Positions 24,925 through 53,892 of a stretch of DNA of 64,000 bases are shown here, one piece after another (positions within the stretch are counted from its first letter, which is position 1; the number at the start of each line of letters is the position of its first letter). Where the stretch lies: contig JAEMBT020000008.1 of the NCBI GenBank assembly GCA_018873245.2, forward strand, positions 2,900,001-2,964,000, given 5' to 3'. The DNA is from Archegozetes longisetosus (taxonomy: Eukaryota; Arthropoda; Arachnida; Sarcoptiformes; Trhypochthoniidae). The notes beneath the pieces were generated by a model that was given only the letters and a program-made list of their open reading frames with translations, did not search any database and was not told where the DNA came from. The translations under genes and the position numbers were made by a program.

Positions 24925-24986
24925 CCTAACCTAACCTAACTTGAACTAACCTAACCTAACCTAACCTAAACTAACCTAACCTAAAC
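24925..24986 (+). repeat. Interstitial telomere-type repeat (CCTAA)n
   Basis: About nine CCTAA units with a few degenerate ones (CTTGAACTAA, CCTAAA). CCTAA/TTAGG is the canonical arthropod telomere motif; here it lies inside a gene-bearing region. Confidence 0.85.
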
Positions 24987-27405
24987 AAAGCTAACGTAGT
25001 ATTATAGCCTATCTTAACAACTGAACTAAAAGCAACTTAACAAATATTCAATAAAAAACGTTTGTCCGATCAGAGATCAATTTATCAGAAGGCCTTGTTT
25101 ATAAGAAAGAACAAGACGAGAGAATAAAAAAACAAGAATAAAATACAAGAGTAAATGTTGAAAGTGAGGGCAAAGTAATAAATGAGAAAACCTAAAAATC
25201 AGCTTAACTTACAGAATATCTGATTTTAAGAGACTCTCTATTTCGAGTAAGTGAGCTCTCAGTTTCTTACTTAAAAGGACTGCAAAATAAATGAATTGTC
25301 AATTTGTGATTGTGTGAAACACGGCTATAGTGTGACACCTTTTCCATCGATCCATATATAAGGACTTCAGTTGAGTCAGTATAGGAAAACAATTTAATTT
25401 ATGGACTTTTATATAGAATGACTACGTTTTCACTCCTCTATTCACTCTTTGTTTGACGACTCCAACCACTCAATTAAATGAACAGAAAACACTTTGATCT
25501 ATATTTTAAAGTTTTCAGTTTGTTCTAGCCATATTATTTGATTTGTTCTTATTTGATCAACAGTTTGTAGTAGGTATTCATCTCTTTACTCACCTATTTA
25601 TCTATATTTCTTAATACTTAGTTTCCATTAGAAACATCTGACATATTTTTCAATCATTTCTATTTCAAATTACTATTACTATTATTATTATTGTTTGATA
25701 TCACTTTTCAAATTGATGCCAGTTTTATAATCAAATCTATTTGAGAGATTCTCGTATAGCGCACTTTATGCTTTTGTCTAAATAGAAAGCTTTCAAAGAT
25801 TAATTCAAATTAATAATTGTTTTGATCCTTCATTTTTTAAATGAGTAAAAGTAATTTCTTTCTATATTAGAGCTAATTAGCAAAACAGAATTTCTTCACG
25901 CAGATGATGAAAGATATAACTGTATAAGACTTGAATTGTTTCTCAAGCGCTTTATTTGCTTTTAAAATTTATTAATTCAAAAATCCATAATTATTAGAGT
26001 AAACTCTACATCAGACTTGTTTTACCCAATGGTAAGTCTACTAATTAGGAATATTTTACATTTTCAAACTTGTTATTCAGTTCATTAGCGAAGCTCTTTC
26101 TAAGCTTACTCGTTTACAAAACTAGTTATTCATTAGCAAAAGATAAATCTTGTTTTATTTTATCAATTATTAGTTATGATTTTTTGAAAGCGTCACTTCA
26201 TTAGAACTTCAAATAAAGCTTTGATAAGCTTGCAAGTTAGTATATTCTTAATCCGCATCTAATCCCATGTAAATTGGTGATAAGATTAAAACAGGTTTTT
26301 AGATCAATCTTTTCAACTAATATATTATAAACTTTTTCAGAACAGTTCATACATTTCTAATAGATCTTACATAATATTCCAATAGATCTACTTTTCAACA
26401 CTTTCTGACAGCTTTTGGTGCCATTTCCAGATGGCAGTAGTCTGTCGTCAAGCCATCAAAATCTCAGTGAAAAACTTGTCTGAAATTTGATTTAAAAAGT
26501 TGTTTAACATGAAAGAACGATATATTATATTTGATTATTATGTGCCATAATTTGGGGTTATATCAAGTCTAGACTCTATCTTCTGTTTTATTCATAATCA
26601 GTTAATTTGATTCACACAAAATAATTATTAAAATGTTTGATTGCATGCTCTCAAAACTTTAATTTCTTCTATTACTTGTTTAAGTCCTTCTTGGAGTTGT
26701 TCCGTGGCTTCTTCTTTAACTTTCAGAGCTATTACTTCTAATTAATGCGCGTTTTTGGCGAAGAAAAATAAAAAGTGTGAAACTGAGGAAATAATTTGAT
26801 AATTAACTAAAAAACATAATTGTTTTGATTGATTTGTTTTACTCTTTGTTTGAAAACAATCGTATTGACCTTCAGTTAATTATATGCTTGAAGCATTCAA
26901 TTATTAAAGTGTCGAAAGAAATAGTGGTTAAAACTAGAAGTGTTAAGAAATTTGAATTTGAATTATAATAGAAATGAAAACACCTTAACAAAGTGAAAAC
27001 ATTTAAGGAAAGTGCAAACACTTATGAAAAGTGTAAATCTTAAGAATAGGTATAATTGGAGAAATGAAAAGGTTTGGACAATCTAAATAAAGAAGTTTGA
27101 GAAAGTTATTTATGTTTATTATATAGAAATGGTTTAATAGATAAGAAAACATAAAACAATGATATACAGAGTAAAGCGACACATATTTATTTGAGTGCAT
27201 CATATCCTGTAATTAAAGTGTTTTTGGAAAGAAATGATTTACTATTTTTCTAAATGTTAAGCAATAACTTGTATAGACATCCGCTTATATTCATATGGTT
27301 ATGAAAATAATAGCAATTCTAACCATAAACACAAATTACTCTCAATTACATCGCTAAACATTATTTCCATTGTGACTACTAAACCTTATAAATAACTGGA
27401 AAACA

Positions 27406-27474
27406 TTAGTTAAACTTTAGCTAAACTTTAGCTAAACTTTAGCTAAACTTCAGCTAAACGTTTAGCTAAACTTT
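27406..27474. repeat. Short tandem repeat of TAGCTAAACTT type
   Basis: Five to six units of about 11-12 bp with small changes, 200 bases before the probable Runx promoter region. Confidence 0.85.
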
Positions 27475-27775
27475 CGGTAACTTAACAGAAAGTAGTTGTA
27501 GGAAACACTTCTAAAGCTAATTCTGTTGTTTTTCTTTTAGTATACGTTTATTTGGTAGTGAAAAAAAGTAAACTATATTTTCACCAGTGTTTCAAAGTTT
27601 AAATTAAAGTTTATATACACACTGACTGTTAATCAGAGTAGAGTTCGAGGCTTTATGTCATGTATATTATGTGAGCAGCACATGCCTTATATCGAGGTCT
27701 TCTCCAAAATAGGCGGTGAGTCGCTATCATTCTATTGGTTCACTGCAACCACACACAGAATATTTTGCCTAAACT

Positions 27776-27940
27776 TCTCTCTCTCCCTCTCTTTCTCTCT
27801 CTCCTCTATCGTCTTCTACTCTGTTGGCCGCCGCTCTGCGTTTCAGCGGCTGCTGTTTTGCTGTGACTCAGTTTTAGTAGTTTTGTTCAGTTGTTGCTTA
27901 TGTTTTCAATAGTGTATTAGTCGTTAGTCTCTCAGTCAGT
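27776..27940 (+). promoter_or_regulatory. Probable Runx promoter region with CT/GAGA tract and initiator-like site
   Basis: A pyrimidine tract rich in CTCTCT (27776-27808) is followed by a less AT-rich segment and, at 27932-27937, TCAGTC, which fits the arthropod initiator (TCAGT). No TATA box lies 25-30 bp upstream of it. A second possibility is TATATA at 27611 with TCAGAG some 20 bp on. Both precede the Runx start codon by about 0.7-1.0 kb. Assignment is inference from motif and position. Confidence 0.35.
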
Positions 27941-28037
27941 TGAAAGTACCGTCAAAAGAGAGACAGATTTTGCGACCAGTCTTTCAATAGTGCTCTGAAT
28001 ATTGACTTTATTAACTATAGGGATATTAATTTATAAG

Positions 28038-28596
28038 GTATTGAAGTTTTTCTCTTATTTAATGTTGTTTACCAATCAATTTGATTTCTATTTGAAACTT
28101 TTCTATAACTTATGTATTTATAATTTTATCTTTTATGTGCTTCTTATCCGATAAACTTTTCAAAATTAATTCAACTTTGTTTTTTGCCTAAAAATAATCA
28201 AATTTTTTTTAATAAGTACTAAAACTCGTTGTGTTTCTGTTTATTTAAGTAAAGTTAGAGTAATTTTCACTTCAAATCAATTAAAAGTTTCTGAAAATGA
28301 TTGGAGAACAAAAAATTGCAAAGTTTGAAATATTGGATTGTTTAGACCAGTAAAGAATAATTTGATAGGATCTTATGAACTGAAATAAAATTTTTGTGAA
28401 AGCTAATAATTTTCTAATAGTTTCTCTAGTTATTCAAAAATAAAGATATCCTACTTTTAATTAAGAAATTTTAGTCAATAATATCATAACAAAACTTTAG
28501 AAAACGCCAATTTTAAGCCTTTTAATTGTTAATCTTAGGTATCTTTCATTATTGTAGTCCTAAAAAGTCTAAATATATTTGTTCTAAATTTAACAG
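28038..28596 (+). other. Possible 5' UTR intron of Runx
   Basis: AAG followed by GTATTG at 28035-28043 is a plausible donor. TTTAACAG at 28589-28596 is a plausible acceptor 64 nt before the start codon at 28661. Not supported by coding sequence, so uncertain. Confidence 0.3.
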
Positions 28597-28660
28597 ATTT
28601 GTGAAAAACCGAAAGCATTTATACGATATTAGAGTTTACGCTATAAAAGTGTAATAATAG

Positions 28661-43519
<14,859 letters not shown>

Positions 43520-43595
43520 TTATTGGTTTAAACAAATTCAAATCAGTATTCAATCATACAGTATATACAGTATATATAAATATAGTATAAATTTA

Positions 43596-43620
43596 TTATT
43601 ATTATTATTATTATTATTAT
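43596..43620. repeat. (TTA)n microsatellite in Runx 3' UTR
   Basis: About eight perfect trinucleotides 77 bp after the stop codon. Confidence 0.95.
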
Positions 43621-43966
43621 GATTAATGAAATGATAGACTAATACTCATGATTTGCAAGTGATATAAAACGACAATTGTTCAGTTTGAGTTTCTTTACTC
43701 TGATTTTTTACTCAATAATTGCATAGAATATTCAGTTAATTCATTATTAAGTAAATAATTTGTCTACTGTTTATAACTCTTGACTGTAGATCACAAATTT
43801 GCTGACATCTAAATTGAGCAAAGTATGAGTTCTTTTATAAGTTGTTTAAAACAATTATCGCTTCTTCGCTATCATTTCAAATTTCTTTGTATTTATGTTA
43901 TATTAATTAACTTTTCTTGTATTAAATATTGTCGAAAAATATAGAAACCATACGAAAGATGAACAA

Positions 43967-43972
43967 AATAAA
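43967..43972 (+). terminator. Candidate Runx poly(A) signal
   Basis: AATAAA about 450 nt past the stop. Other hexamers further downstream cannot be excluded. Confidence 0.4.
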
Positions 43973-44620
43973 CAATTTGAAATGATCACAATTGTATAAT
44001 GAATTCTTTCAATTTATATAATTTTAAATTATTAATAATAAATTATTGCAAAAAATTATTTTTGGTTACTACTTAATATTTTGAAAGATTGGTTGAAAAC
44101 ACGAAACTTTAGTAGTATTATCTATAGAAATTGAAATTGGATTGAGATTAAAAATGAGATTTGAAGAAATGCAAATTGTAAGAAGTAGAGGATCTAGTAG
44201 AAATAGTGAATCTGGTAGAGATACTTTTGATATAACTGAATAATTAAAAAGTTAAGGCTTAGCCCAAATAGCGTAAATATATTAAAAATACACATTTGTT
44301 TATAGAGAGAAAGTTGAGCTGTTATCAGAGCAAATGATTAAATTATGCAAATCTAGTAAAAGTCTTGTAACTATTCTCTCAAATGTCAGTTTGGTCTGAC
44401 TTACATGACTGATTATAGTAGTGTTCATGATTGTTAAATGGATTTTATTTTATTACTACTTCTCCAGGCTTTAAAAATCTTCTACTACTAAAACTTTTCT
44501 GTTATAAAACAGCTGTATAGTTAAGTGATTGCTAGCATTCACAAATCAACAATCCTTTCGCCATCATAAATGATTGACGATTGTGTCATCGATTACTTAA
44601 TACCCATTTGTCATTACCAG

Positions 44621-44622
<2 letters not shown>

Positions 44623-44672
<50 letters not shown>
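44623..44672. repeat. (TC)n microsatellite
   Basis: About 25 units between two less AT-rich segments (44570-44622 and 44673-44780). Confidence 0.96.
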
Positions 44673-44673
<1 letters not shown>

Positions 44674-47600
44674 ACGCGTCTCTAACTCTAACCCACTCTT
44701 TCAGTCACACTCTTTAGGCATACATTTGCATAAGTTTTATAACAGATTATGTAATGGTCTGGCGCTACAGTGTTGTTAACTTTAACGACACTTTTCGTTG
44801 CCTTTAGATTGACTTTTATTGATTTGGAAAAATGCGAAAATTCATCTCTCATACACTGAACTAAATAGTAAAAAATAATTAAGATTGAATTATTAGTTTA
44901 GAAAATAGATTTGAAGCTTGATCATTTGAAGCTTGATCATTTGTAGCTAAAATCAGTTTTAGAGATTTACTACTTTTGTATCGAGTCTGTAGTGAATAAG
45001 CATTGAATCCTATGTGAAGTTTATGTCTGAATAAGTATCAGTTTTTTGGGGTCAAAGCAATTTTCTATGATATCTTACTATTGCAGTTGTCGGCATAAGA
45101 CATAATGACTTTATTGGCCAGAATTGAGGTATTATTCAATCAAAAGTGATGCACACATTGGAACCAATTTTGATGGCAAGTTTGAAATTATACTTTAATG
45201 TTTATATTATCTATTCGTCTGTCAAGAATTTTCTCACACCATCAAAGTATTGGGAATTTGAGCTTTTTTCTAACTTAATATCACTTTGAATATTACCAGA
45301 ACTGGCAGTAAAACTTTGATTTATTTTCAGTCATTTTTATGCATTCGGCTTTTTGCTCAACATTTCCCAACTTTTTTGCTCAACCAAAAAATTCTTATCA
45401 ATTCAAAACTTTTTGCTCACTCAAAAATTCTTATAGATTCAGAACTTTTTGGACTTTTATGGTCAACTAGAGAGAAAAATCACAAGTTTTACGACATTGT
45501 GTTAGAAAATAAATGAACGACAAATTTGCCTGATTTGGCTGATTCAGCCTGAGGCCAATTTAAAATCACATAATACTAGTGCTGAAACATATTGTGTCTG
45601 AAGTTTTATAACTTTCTCTATTGTTGAAGTTTTAAAATATTATTGCATTATTGCAAGTCGTTTCTCGTTTGTAGTTTTGGTGCACCGAATGGTTTGATGG
45701 TTATGTCTTTCCATAATGTATGACAGAGTGTGATATGACTTAATAAGTTATGGTGGAGTTATTGCATTTTTAGTTTTCGGTTTAGAAAAAATTAGTTATT
45801 TCTTTCTAATTAAATGTATCCAACTATGAATTTATGAATTTGATTTATTCTCCGTTTGTTCAGATGATACACCTCAATATTATTAGTAAACGACTAGTAA
45901 ATCAGTTTTAAGATATTGGTTCTGTTCAAATAGATAGTAAATTAAGTTTATAATTTGCAACATTTGCTTCTAGTCATCCATAAGTGTTTCAAGTATTTAC
46001 TGCTTTCAATTATATATCAGTTATTTTGGTTCAATAACAAACATAAGTTCGTATAATAGACATTAAGTCATTCTGAGATATCAATTATTTATTATTTCAT
46101 TTTCATAGACTAATAAATATTATTTAATATTAAAATCTTAAGTAAATATCAGTAATTTATGAAAAAGTTATGAGTTTTAGACGAACTTTGGGCAAAGCAG
46201 TTTAGATAAACTTATACTGTTTGGGACACTAAAACAATCCGTAGTTAAGTAAAAACAACTAAACCATGTCATCCTCTTTGTGATGAGTATCAATTTCGGT
46301 TTAATTTTGAATTATGGTTGCATTTTTGGTCTAAAATCACTTTCATATTACATCAATTATTGTAGTAAACATAGAAATGTTTGTATAACGATCCATCATT
46401 TCTAGTAGCTATGCGTCATTTTCAAATCACTGACTATACATACACTTCAAATCTTCAATCCAGTTAATTCTAACACAAAACTAAAATATATTTTCGTACA
46501 GTTTAATTTCTAAAATAATTCACAAATAAATTTATGAAACCTTAATGAAGATTTAGAAAAGCAAGCTAGATTAACCGAAAACTATTTAACTAGAATGCTT
46601 AAAAGTAGATTGAGAAACAGGTTTTGGATAAAGAGAAGCCAATTATATAGTGAGTAGTGATTTGCAAGTGTGCTGTCGTTGGATGATTTAAGCATAAGGT
46701 TTAATAGAAGTTTATTCAGGGATAGTTATTTGCGATTCAATACTTACTTGAATGATTTGGCTGACCGCTCATGCGATTGTTATATATAAAACTGAGATAC
46801 ATTCAGCCATATCAATATAATTATTATAATATCAATCTTACGCTTACTATCCCTGAGCCTATCGCTTACTATCCCCAACTCCAATCAATCTCTCAGTGAA
46901 TTCATAGGACAATCACTTCTTAGATGATAATAAAAATTCTCCTTGGGACACTGAGTTTATGATTTTAGTTTGATTTTCTTTATCTTTCTAATAATTTTTA
47001 TGCATGAATCTCAGTGTAAATTATATGCTATGTAACAATTAGTTTGGAGAATACATCTAAAATCTTCATCAAATTACTTTCTATTTGAAAAGTCGTCGTA
47101 TTTTGTATTCAAAAACTTTGGTTTCTATTTGTTTAGATAAAACTTGAATTACAGCGCTTGTAAACCTGATTCTCTTAAATTATACAAAGTTTTAATCAAA
47201 CAAAACAATCATAAATTTAAAGGTTTACTTGAAAGTTGCGACTTTATGTTTAAGTAGAAGTTTTAGAAGCAATTTGTCATTCTGTAATTGATTGACTTAA
47301 TTTTGAACATAAAAAAAGTTGAACATCTGATTGGGTACTTTTCCGACTCTAAGCTATGCGTTTTAGTATCTCCGGTAAGCCATTACTTCATGACAAGTGA
47401 ATGATTTTATAAGAAAAAAAATTTCATCTGAAAAAGCGTAAAGTTTCTAAACCGTAGAGCTATTCCGTGACCCGCAACGACAACCCAACAAACCATTGTC
47501 CCGATTGTTCCAATAAAGCTTGCCTCGTATGACCTTTTCTTGTATAACAAATATATCCCCAAAACATATCAATAAATAGATGTGAGACTCACTTCTATGT

Positions 47601-50314
47601 TGTGCGTAATTTCAATAACAAAAATACCTTTTAGTTCAAATCTCACGCCTGATGTTATAGTTGGAGCTCTCCTTTTCTATCGTATGGTAGTTCTAATGAT
47701 AAATGATTATCATTTTGACCCATCACTAAGTCCTCCCGATTTTATTATCAATAGAATAGCAGATGCTCTCTTCCATAATAGAACCTTAAGCATTAAGTTT
47801 TCGTTCAAATATCAATTTGATTATCAACCAAATTTCTATCTAATTTCTATCTTCAAATTTCTACTATCAACTATATACGCAACCATAGGATCTGTGTGTT
47901 TTAATGGGCTTGATTTTCAGCTATCGTCACCTTTATCTGATTCAAGTTTAAGCTCAACTTCTTGACCGTAAGCATGTTTTTCAAAACCGAAAACGTAATA
48001 TTGAACTGTAAGAATAATTCTGATATATATTGAAATTATTCAATTCTGTAATGATTAACTTAAAGGCAATGCCGACTCAACTTTTTTATCTGTTGTGTTC
48101 AACAACGGTATGGATAATATATGAGAATAAATGTATAATTCCTTAAAAATATCAATAATTGAATTGAATGCTAGTAAAGTCCGTCTTATTTACGATAGAC
48201 GAGAAAATATGGAGAATAATAGGACTGAGAGAGAGAGAGCGAACTGTAAAAGAGTCGGCGTTTTTCTAAAGGGAATATTCGTATAATAATAGGTGCGCAA
48301 ATTGAATTGACACTAAATGAGATGAAGAGGACAGACATTTGGGGCTATAAAAATATATGAGTACACAGTCTTTTCTCTATTAGATACTATAAATGTATAT
48401 TATGTTATAAACCTAGTCTACTCATCATACTTTATTACCTTCTTTTCTATACATCTCTCATCTCTTATTCACTTGCAATCTCTTCCATTCTCTTCTATCC
48501 AATAACATCAAAACTAATTTATTCTAATTCTTATTTTTCAATTCATACTTATGTTGTGGGCTTTGATCACGATCTGAACTCTGCTTTAAACTGGTCATGA
48601 GAAGTATCGTTAGTTCTGGTAATCTTCTCACCAAAACGGTGTATTTGAACAAATGTCAATATTGTTTCTGTTAGATAGTTTTGGTTTATATTTCGATAAC
48701 AAAAAAGATAGTAATTATAACTGATGTTTATTTAGTAGCAAAGCGAAACTTGTGAAACTAATAAACCCATTATAAGTTTGACTATACGTGATATTTGGCT
48801 ATTGGGCAAAAAACTATTGTTTCTTTACAATAGAGTCGAAAAATATACGGTTTGTCCCATAAGAGAGATATATATGGCAGAAATACATGCACAATATTTA
48901 TTTATCGAACACAATACAATATTCTCCTGAAAAACTGCTGTATTTTCTGAACAAAGCAGAGCAGAGAAGTATAATGGATCACATATGACCCCAACCCCAA
49001 AACGCGAAATCACTAACAATAGTGCGTCGGGGCTTTCGGCAAATGGCATACACTAGCAGTCAAATTTATATAAGATAAAACTACGGTCCAACCTCTTTTT
49101 ATTTTCATCTCTTTTTACCAAATCTTATTTTTGATTTTTCATGAATTTCCTAGTTCTTAACTGTTATTATCCTCGAAACTATGCATAGACTATCTCTTTA
49201 TAGTTTCATCTTGTTTATTTGAACAAATTTGTGAAACACCAGAAGAAATCTGAAGTTATATAAAAATTTCTCTATAGTCTATTAAATTTTGTAAACATGT
49301 TTTTCTGAATCTATCAAAGCCCTTAATTAGTAGAGTACGAAATAAGTCCAAAATTTTATTAAAATAAATTGATTTTTGTTATACTTGTTTACATCAGAAG
49401 CTGAAAGAAACAAAAGAAAAATCAGAGATATATTATGAAAAACAATCGATTTTATTGGTAAGTTGACCATAAAATTAGATAAGTTTAAAAAAGAAAAGAG
49501 TGGAATGTAATGTTTAAAGAGAAAAAGTGGAATAGACCGTATGTAAGTTGGCAATTTTTTGTTGGTCAATGGGGAGAGAAAGGGAGAATTGGCATTGTGT
49601 TCAATTCTCAATATATGGATTGGGTTTTGTATGTGTGATGCATTCGGTGAGCCAAAAATGATGCCAATACGAGCAGACATTAACATTAAAACCATTAGGA
49701 AACTGCTCCCATACACCTATTCTAGCATTAAGACCACTGCGGTGTACCTAAACTATTGTTGCTTTTCGACTAAGAATCACTATTTTTAAAAACAAATTTC
49801 TTGGTGGACGCAATATTTCCACTATTGGTTGTTCACTTTCAACTCAAATATTGATTACTTTATAAATGTGATAAATGCTAAAGCAGTTAATTACTATTAG
49901 ATTTGAATCTTACGGACAAAGTTCTCATGGTATTCAAGTGAAATGTTATTACTTTCAAACAAAGCATGTCTTGAATGAAAGGAAACAATTAAGAAGTTAT
50001 CCTTAATATTACCTGTAATTACCTGGCATATAAAAACAACAATTTTTGGCAGTTATTATCATTTAAGTGAATGTTAGCAACAAATAATAGTTTGAAAATA
50101 GAACAAAACAAAAAGCAAATTACAAACGAATTGATTTAGCATTTATAATCTGTTGTAAAGTTTTAACCAAATTTCATATGTATTGTCTGCGCGCACTTTC
50201 AAGTATTCGTTAAAACTTGAAATGTTTCACAATCTTATGCCCACTCATGCATTGTTAAAGTGTGTGTTGTATGAACGCATTGTCTGCTTAGTAACAACAT
50301 GTTTCTTTTTAATA

Positions 50315-50489
50315 CAATCACTTCGAGTTATAATTAACAGCCTAATGCACTAGAAATTGCTTGATTATAACGGTAGTTCACAATATAGGATGTAGTGTGC
50401 ATAGTCTAGGAACTAAATAATTTTTTGGAAACTGTAAATTATAGCTCTGTGCTCACTATATCCTATTTGATTATAGAGAGTGTCGACTG
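50315..50489. mobile_element. MITE (family 2, copy 2)
   Basis: 175 bp, TA on both flanks. The right end read inward is CAGTCGACACTCTCTATAAT; the left end has drifted (CAATCACTTCGAGTTATAAT). It aligns end to end with 42223-42404. Non-coding. Confidence 0.8.
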
Positions 50490-51231
50490 TATTACAATTT
50501 TCATATACTTCACTTCTCAATAAATACATAACAACATAGTTTACCTAATATTGAACAAAGTTCTATTCAAAAAATCTGCTCCACTCAAAATTATTAACTT
50601 GATTCACGTATTATAAATATAATAAATAATTTTTATTGATACTTATTTTTCCATTATTTTGCGATAACTCGTTGAATGACTTCTTATATTACTTGCATTT
50701 TCTGATTATTGTGATATGCAAACAAAACTTGAGCCAAAGTTTCAGTGGAGAAAAAATGATTTTAAACTTAAAAATCAAATTGATACAAGTTAGATAGTTT
50801 AGATTGAAATGCTATCGTGTGAATAATCACACAAAAATTTATTTAATTTGATCATGGATGCTCAGCATAATAATAATAATACTTTGAATACTTGTTTAAC
50901 ATATTGTCTACAGAATTTAACATATTCTTTACAGAATTTAATTGCCAATAAGCTCATTACAATCTCTCGTACTTTCCAAGCTATTCATAGTTTAATTAAT
51001 TATATTTATAAATCTGAAATATTTCATCAGCTTATCAAATAGATGCATGAATTTTGACTTCAAATATTTTAAAAGTTCAAAACTAGAATAAAAAGAAATA
51101 ATCAAAATAATCTGAATGCAGCAAAAGTACATTATTGTGTCTAAAAAATATGAATCACAAATACTAATACCAGTAAATCCGATACTATTAGAAAATTCAG
51201 TCGTGATTTCCCCATCTCTGGTAGCTGTGAT

Positions 51232-51235
<4 letters not shown>

Positions 51236-51268
<33 letters not shown>

Positions 51269-51280
51269 CTCTCGCTCTCC
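51236..51280. repeat. (CT)n microsatellite with CGCT interruptions
   Basis: About 22 units, first of a cluster of five long CT/GA tracts within 4 kb. Confidence 0.95.
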
Positions 51281-51913
51281 CCTCTAATATCATATACTCA
51301 GTTAGTGGTGTGCTGTGTATGAAAACCCAAAGTTATATAATAGTGGGTTTAGTGCTGTCTCAGTGGCAAATACAGTGTCCCTATCGGTTGCAAACATATG
51401 CCGCTCTGCGTCTCAACACAAAGCTTTTTAGACTGAACTTTTAGTTTCGATAAAAATGTTTTCTTGTTTCTATTCTACTCTATATATATATATTGTCTGC
51501 ATTATCTCTGTTTCTTCTTTTTTCTCCTATTAGTGATGAGCAAAACGTTTTTAGGTTATTGTTCAGAGTATTATTTGCAGTTTTATTATTTGCAGTTTTG
51601 TTATTTGCAATTTTATTTTTTGTCGATTGCACGTATTGAACACAAGTAATATATTCTTGTATTAGTTTAAGAGAAATACTGTTATTAAAACAGTACTTGT
51701 ATGAATATTTTATCAAATAAATTCAATTTATCAAACAAAACAAATTTATTCATTCGTTCTCTAATCTCTTTACAAAAAAGTGCAGATTCGAAAAAAATTT
51801 AATACAAATTTCAAGACTGGATTCTAAAGCACAATAAAACTTTATTAATAACTAATTGCACTTTAAGCCAAATAAATAGTATTTTGATATTAACATAACT
51901 GAAAGAGTAGGTT

Positions 51914-52250
<337 letters not shown>

Positions 52251-52530
52251 AACTTAATACTACTTTACTACTAGTATATACTATAGTATATACCGTAGTA
52301 TACCATATACTCTGTCTATATAGTTCACTAACTCATGTGATGCCGAATGCATTTTGAGAGATGTTAAGAGACTCTGAATAGGGACTCTACATCAAAAACT
52401 CTAACTCTATATAAGGCTATATGAATTTATATCTTGTTGTACACACTTTTTTGCTAATATCTTCAAAGTAATTTTATTTTTCTTTGTTCTTTCTTAACAT
52501 TTAATATGGAATGAATTATTAGGAGACAGG

Positions 52531-52630
52531 GATATGGTAGGGATAGGATAGGATAACATAGGATAACATAGGATAACATAGCATAGCATAGGATAGCATA
52601 ACATAACATAGCGTAGCATCACATAGGATA
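52531..52630. repeat. Imperfect ATAGGATAACATAGCAT repeats
   Basis: Runs of GGATAACATA and GCATAGCATA units, about 100 bp. Confidence 0.9.
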
Positions 52631-53089
52631 TGATGCAAAGGAGAACCAACAAAGACGAATATGTGATCTATTGTTTTTCTACTAAACTGAATATTCTTAT
52701 ACATATTAATGCAGATCAAGTTTTCTAATTTCGAATTTTAATTTTCTACTTTTTCTACTTTTTCTACTTAAGTAAGTTATTTTTCAAGTCACAAATTTAC
52801 TCAACTATTCCTTGAGTCAGTTTTTGCAATTTTGAATTACTATTTATATATAGTTTCAATTTTGAGTCTAAATCCAATGGTATCCAATTCTAAATTGAAC
52901 GATATCTGTATACAAAAAACCAAATATTATCCTGTGAACAAATGCTAATTTTCTCATAAAATATAGAGATCTAAATCATCAGATTGTTTACAAAACTACT
53001 TATTAATAAACTTTTTTGTGCCATAACAATCCTCATTCTTCAATATAATATACCATAACATTACTACTATAAAGTTTATATGACTCATC

Positions 53090-53092
<3 letters not shown>

Positions 53093-53128
<36 letters not shown>
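53093..53128. repeat. (AG)n microsatellite
   Basis: About 17 units, followed by a less AT-rich pocket (53129-53300). Confidence 0.96.
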
Positions 53129-53133
<5 letters not shown>

Positions 53134-53840
53134 TAAAGCGAAAGGCATGCATGCATTTAGTTGGAGCGCTTTATTTCCAGTAACTAAGGTTTCCTCAAAT
53201 CCGCATACAATCATATTCTGGGCCTCGTTTTCCCCGTTTTTCAAAAGTCTAGTGTTGTGAGCGATCGTCAACATAATAATGATGCCTCGGTTTTACGGCA
53301 AATTTTATCTCAACCCAACACACATACACTAACTTTCTCTTTGCTCTCACATACCATACACACAAACTTTGTGAAAGTCTACTTTCCAACAAAACATACT
53401 ATAAAATTGAGAGTATATTAGTTTTCGGATGGTTCTTATGGTTCTTCAGATTTTCAAATCCAGTAATTAATAGGATTTTAAAGACTAAAATATGTTATTT
53501 TGAAAGTGTAAATGACAAATAAAAAAATTGTTGAGATTATTTTTCATTGGTTTAGTTTGAAAAACGACTAAAATATAATTAAAGTTTTAATGAAAAACCG
53601 AATACTACATTTATCTAATGAGAGAGTGAATAAAAGTATAAAATCTCTCTCTATCTCTATATATGCACATAATATATAGTAGAATATGTGCACTTTGGAA
53701 ATCCCTTCTGGAGGCAGTTGGTTGTAGAGTGCGGTTGGCCATAGCAAACGATGCCGTCACACTCAATCCCTACTCCATCTCTTTCGAGAGAGTTATAGTA
53801 ATGATTGCACCAAACTATATAATACTCTCCTTGCATATAT

Positions 53841-53841
<1 letters not shown>

Positions 53842-53889
<48 letters not shown>
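53842..53889. repeat. (CT)n microsatellite
   Basis: About 23 units, preceded by a less AT-rich pocket (53690-53840). Confidence 0.96.

Positions 53890-53892
<3 letters not shown>

Larger units (their letters stand above)
21341..27599. other. Runx upstream region, no gene established
   Basis: About 6.3 kb of AT-rich sequence. It contains three simple repeats (entered separately), an interstitial telomere-type block and an open stretch at 24008-24115 that could start with a poly-leucine signal peptide (see findings). The 21490-21810 segment is less AT-rich than its surroundings and next to a (TC)n tract. No coding exons with homology were seen, so regulatory sequence for Runx is the simplest reading. 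Confidence 0.45.
43973..51000. other. Runx 3' flank, first part; no gene established
   Basis: AT-rich. Contains a (TC)n tract, a 16-bp duplication (GAAGCTTGATCATTT, 44914-44947), an imperfect repeat on TTTTTGCTCA (45350-45450) and a second MITE copy. A 127-codon open stretch at 47582-47965 with a first ATG near 47597 lacks homology or splice context and is probably chance. No RNA gene seen. Confidence 0.5.

Noticed and set aside
25354-25380. TATATAAGG followed by TCAGT, like a core promoter
   Set aside because: Spacing is shorter than usual and no open frame follows.
47582-47965. 127-codon open frame downstream of Runx
   Set aside because: No homology, hydrophobic mixture without domain pattern, non-ATG first codon; a run of this length is possible by chance in 64 kb.
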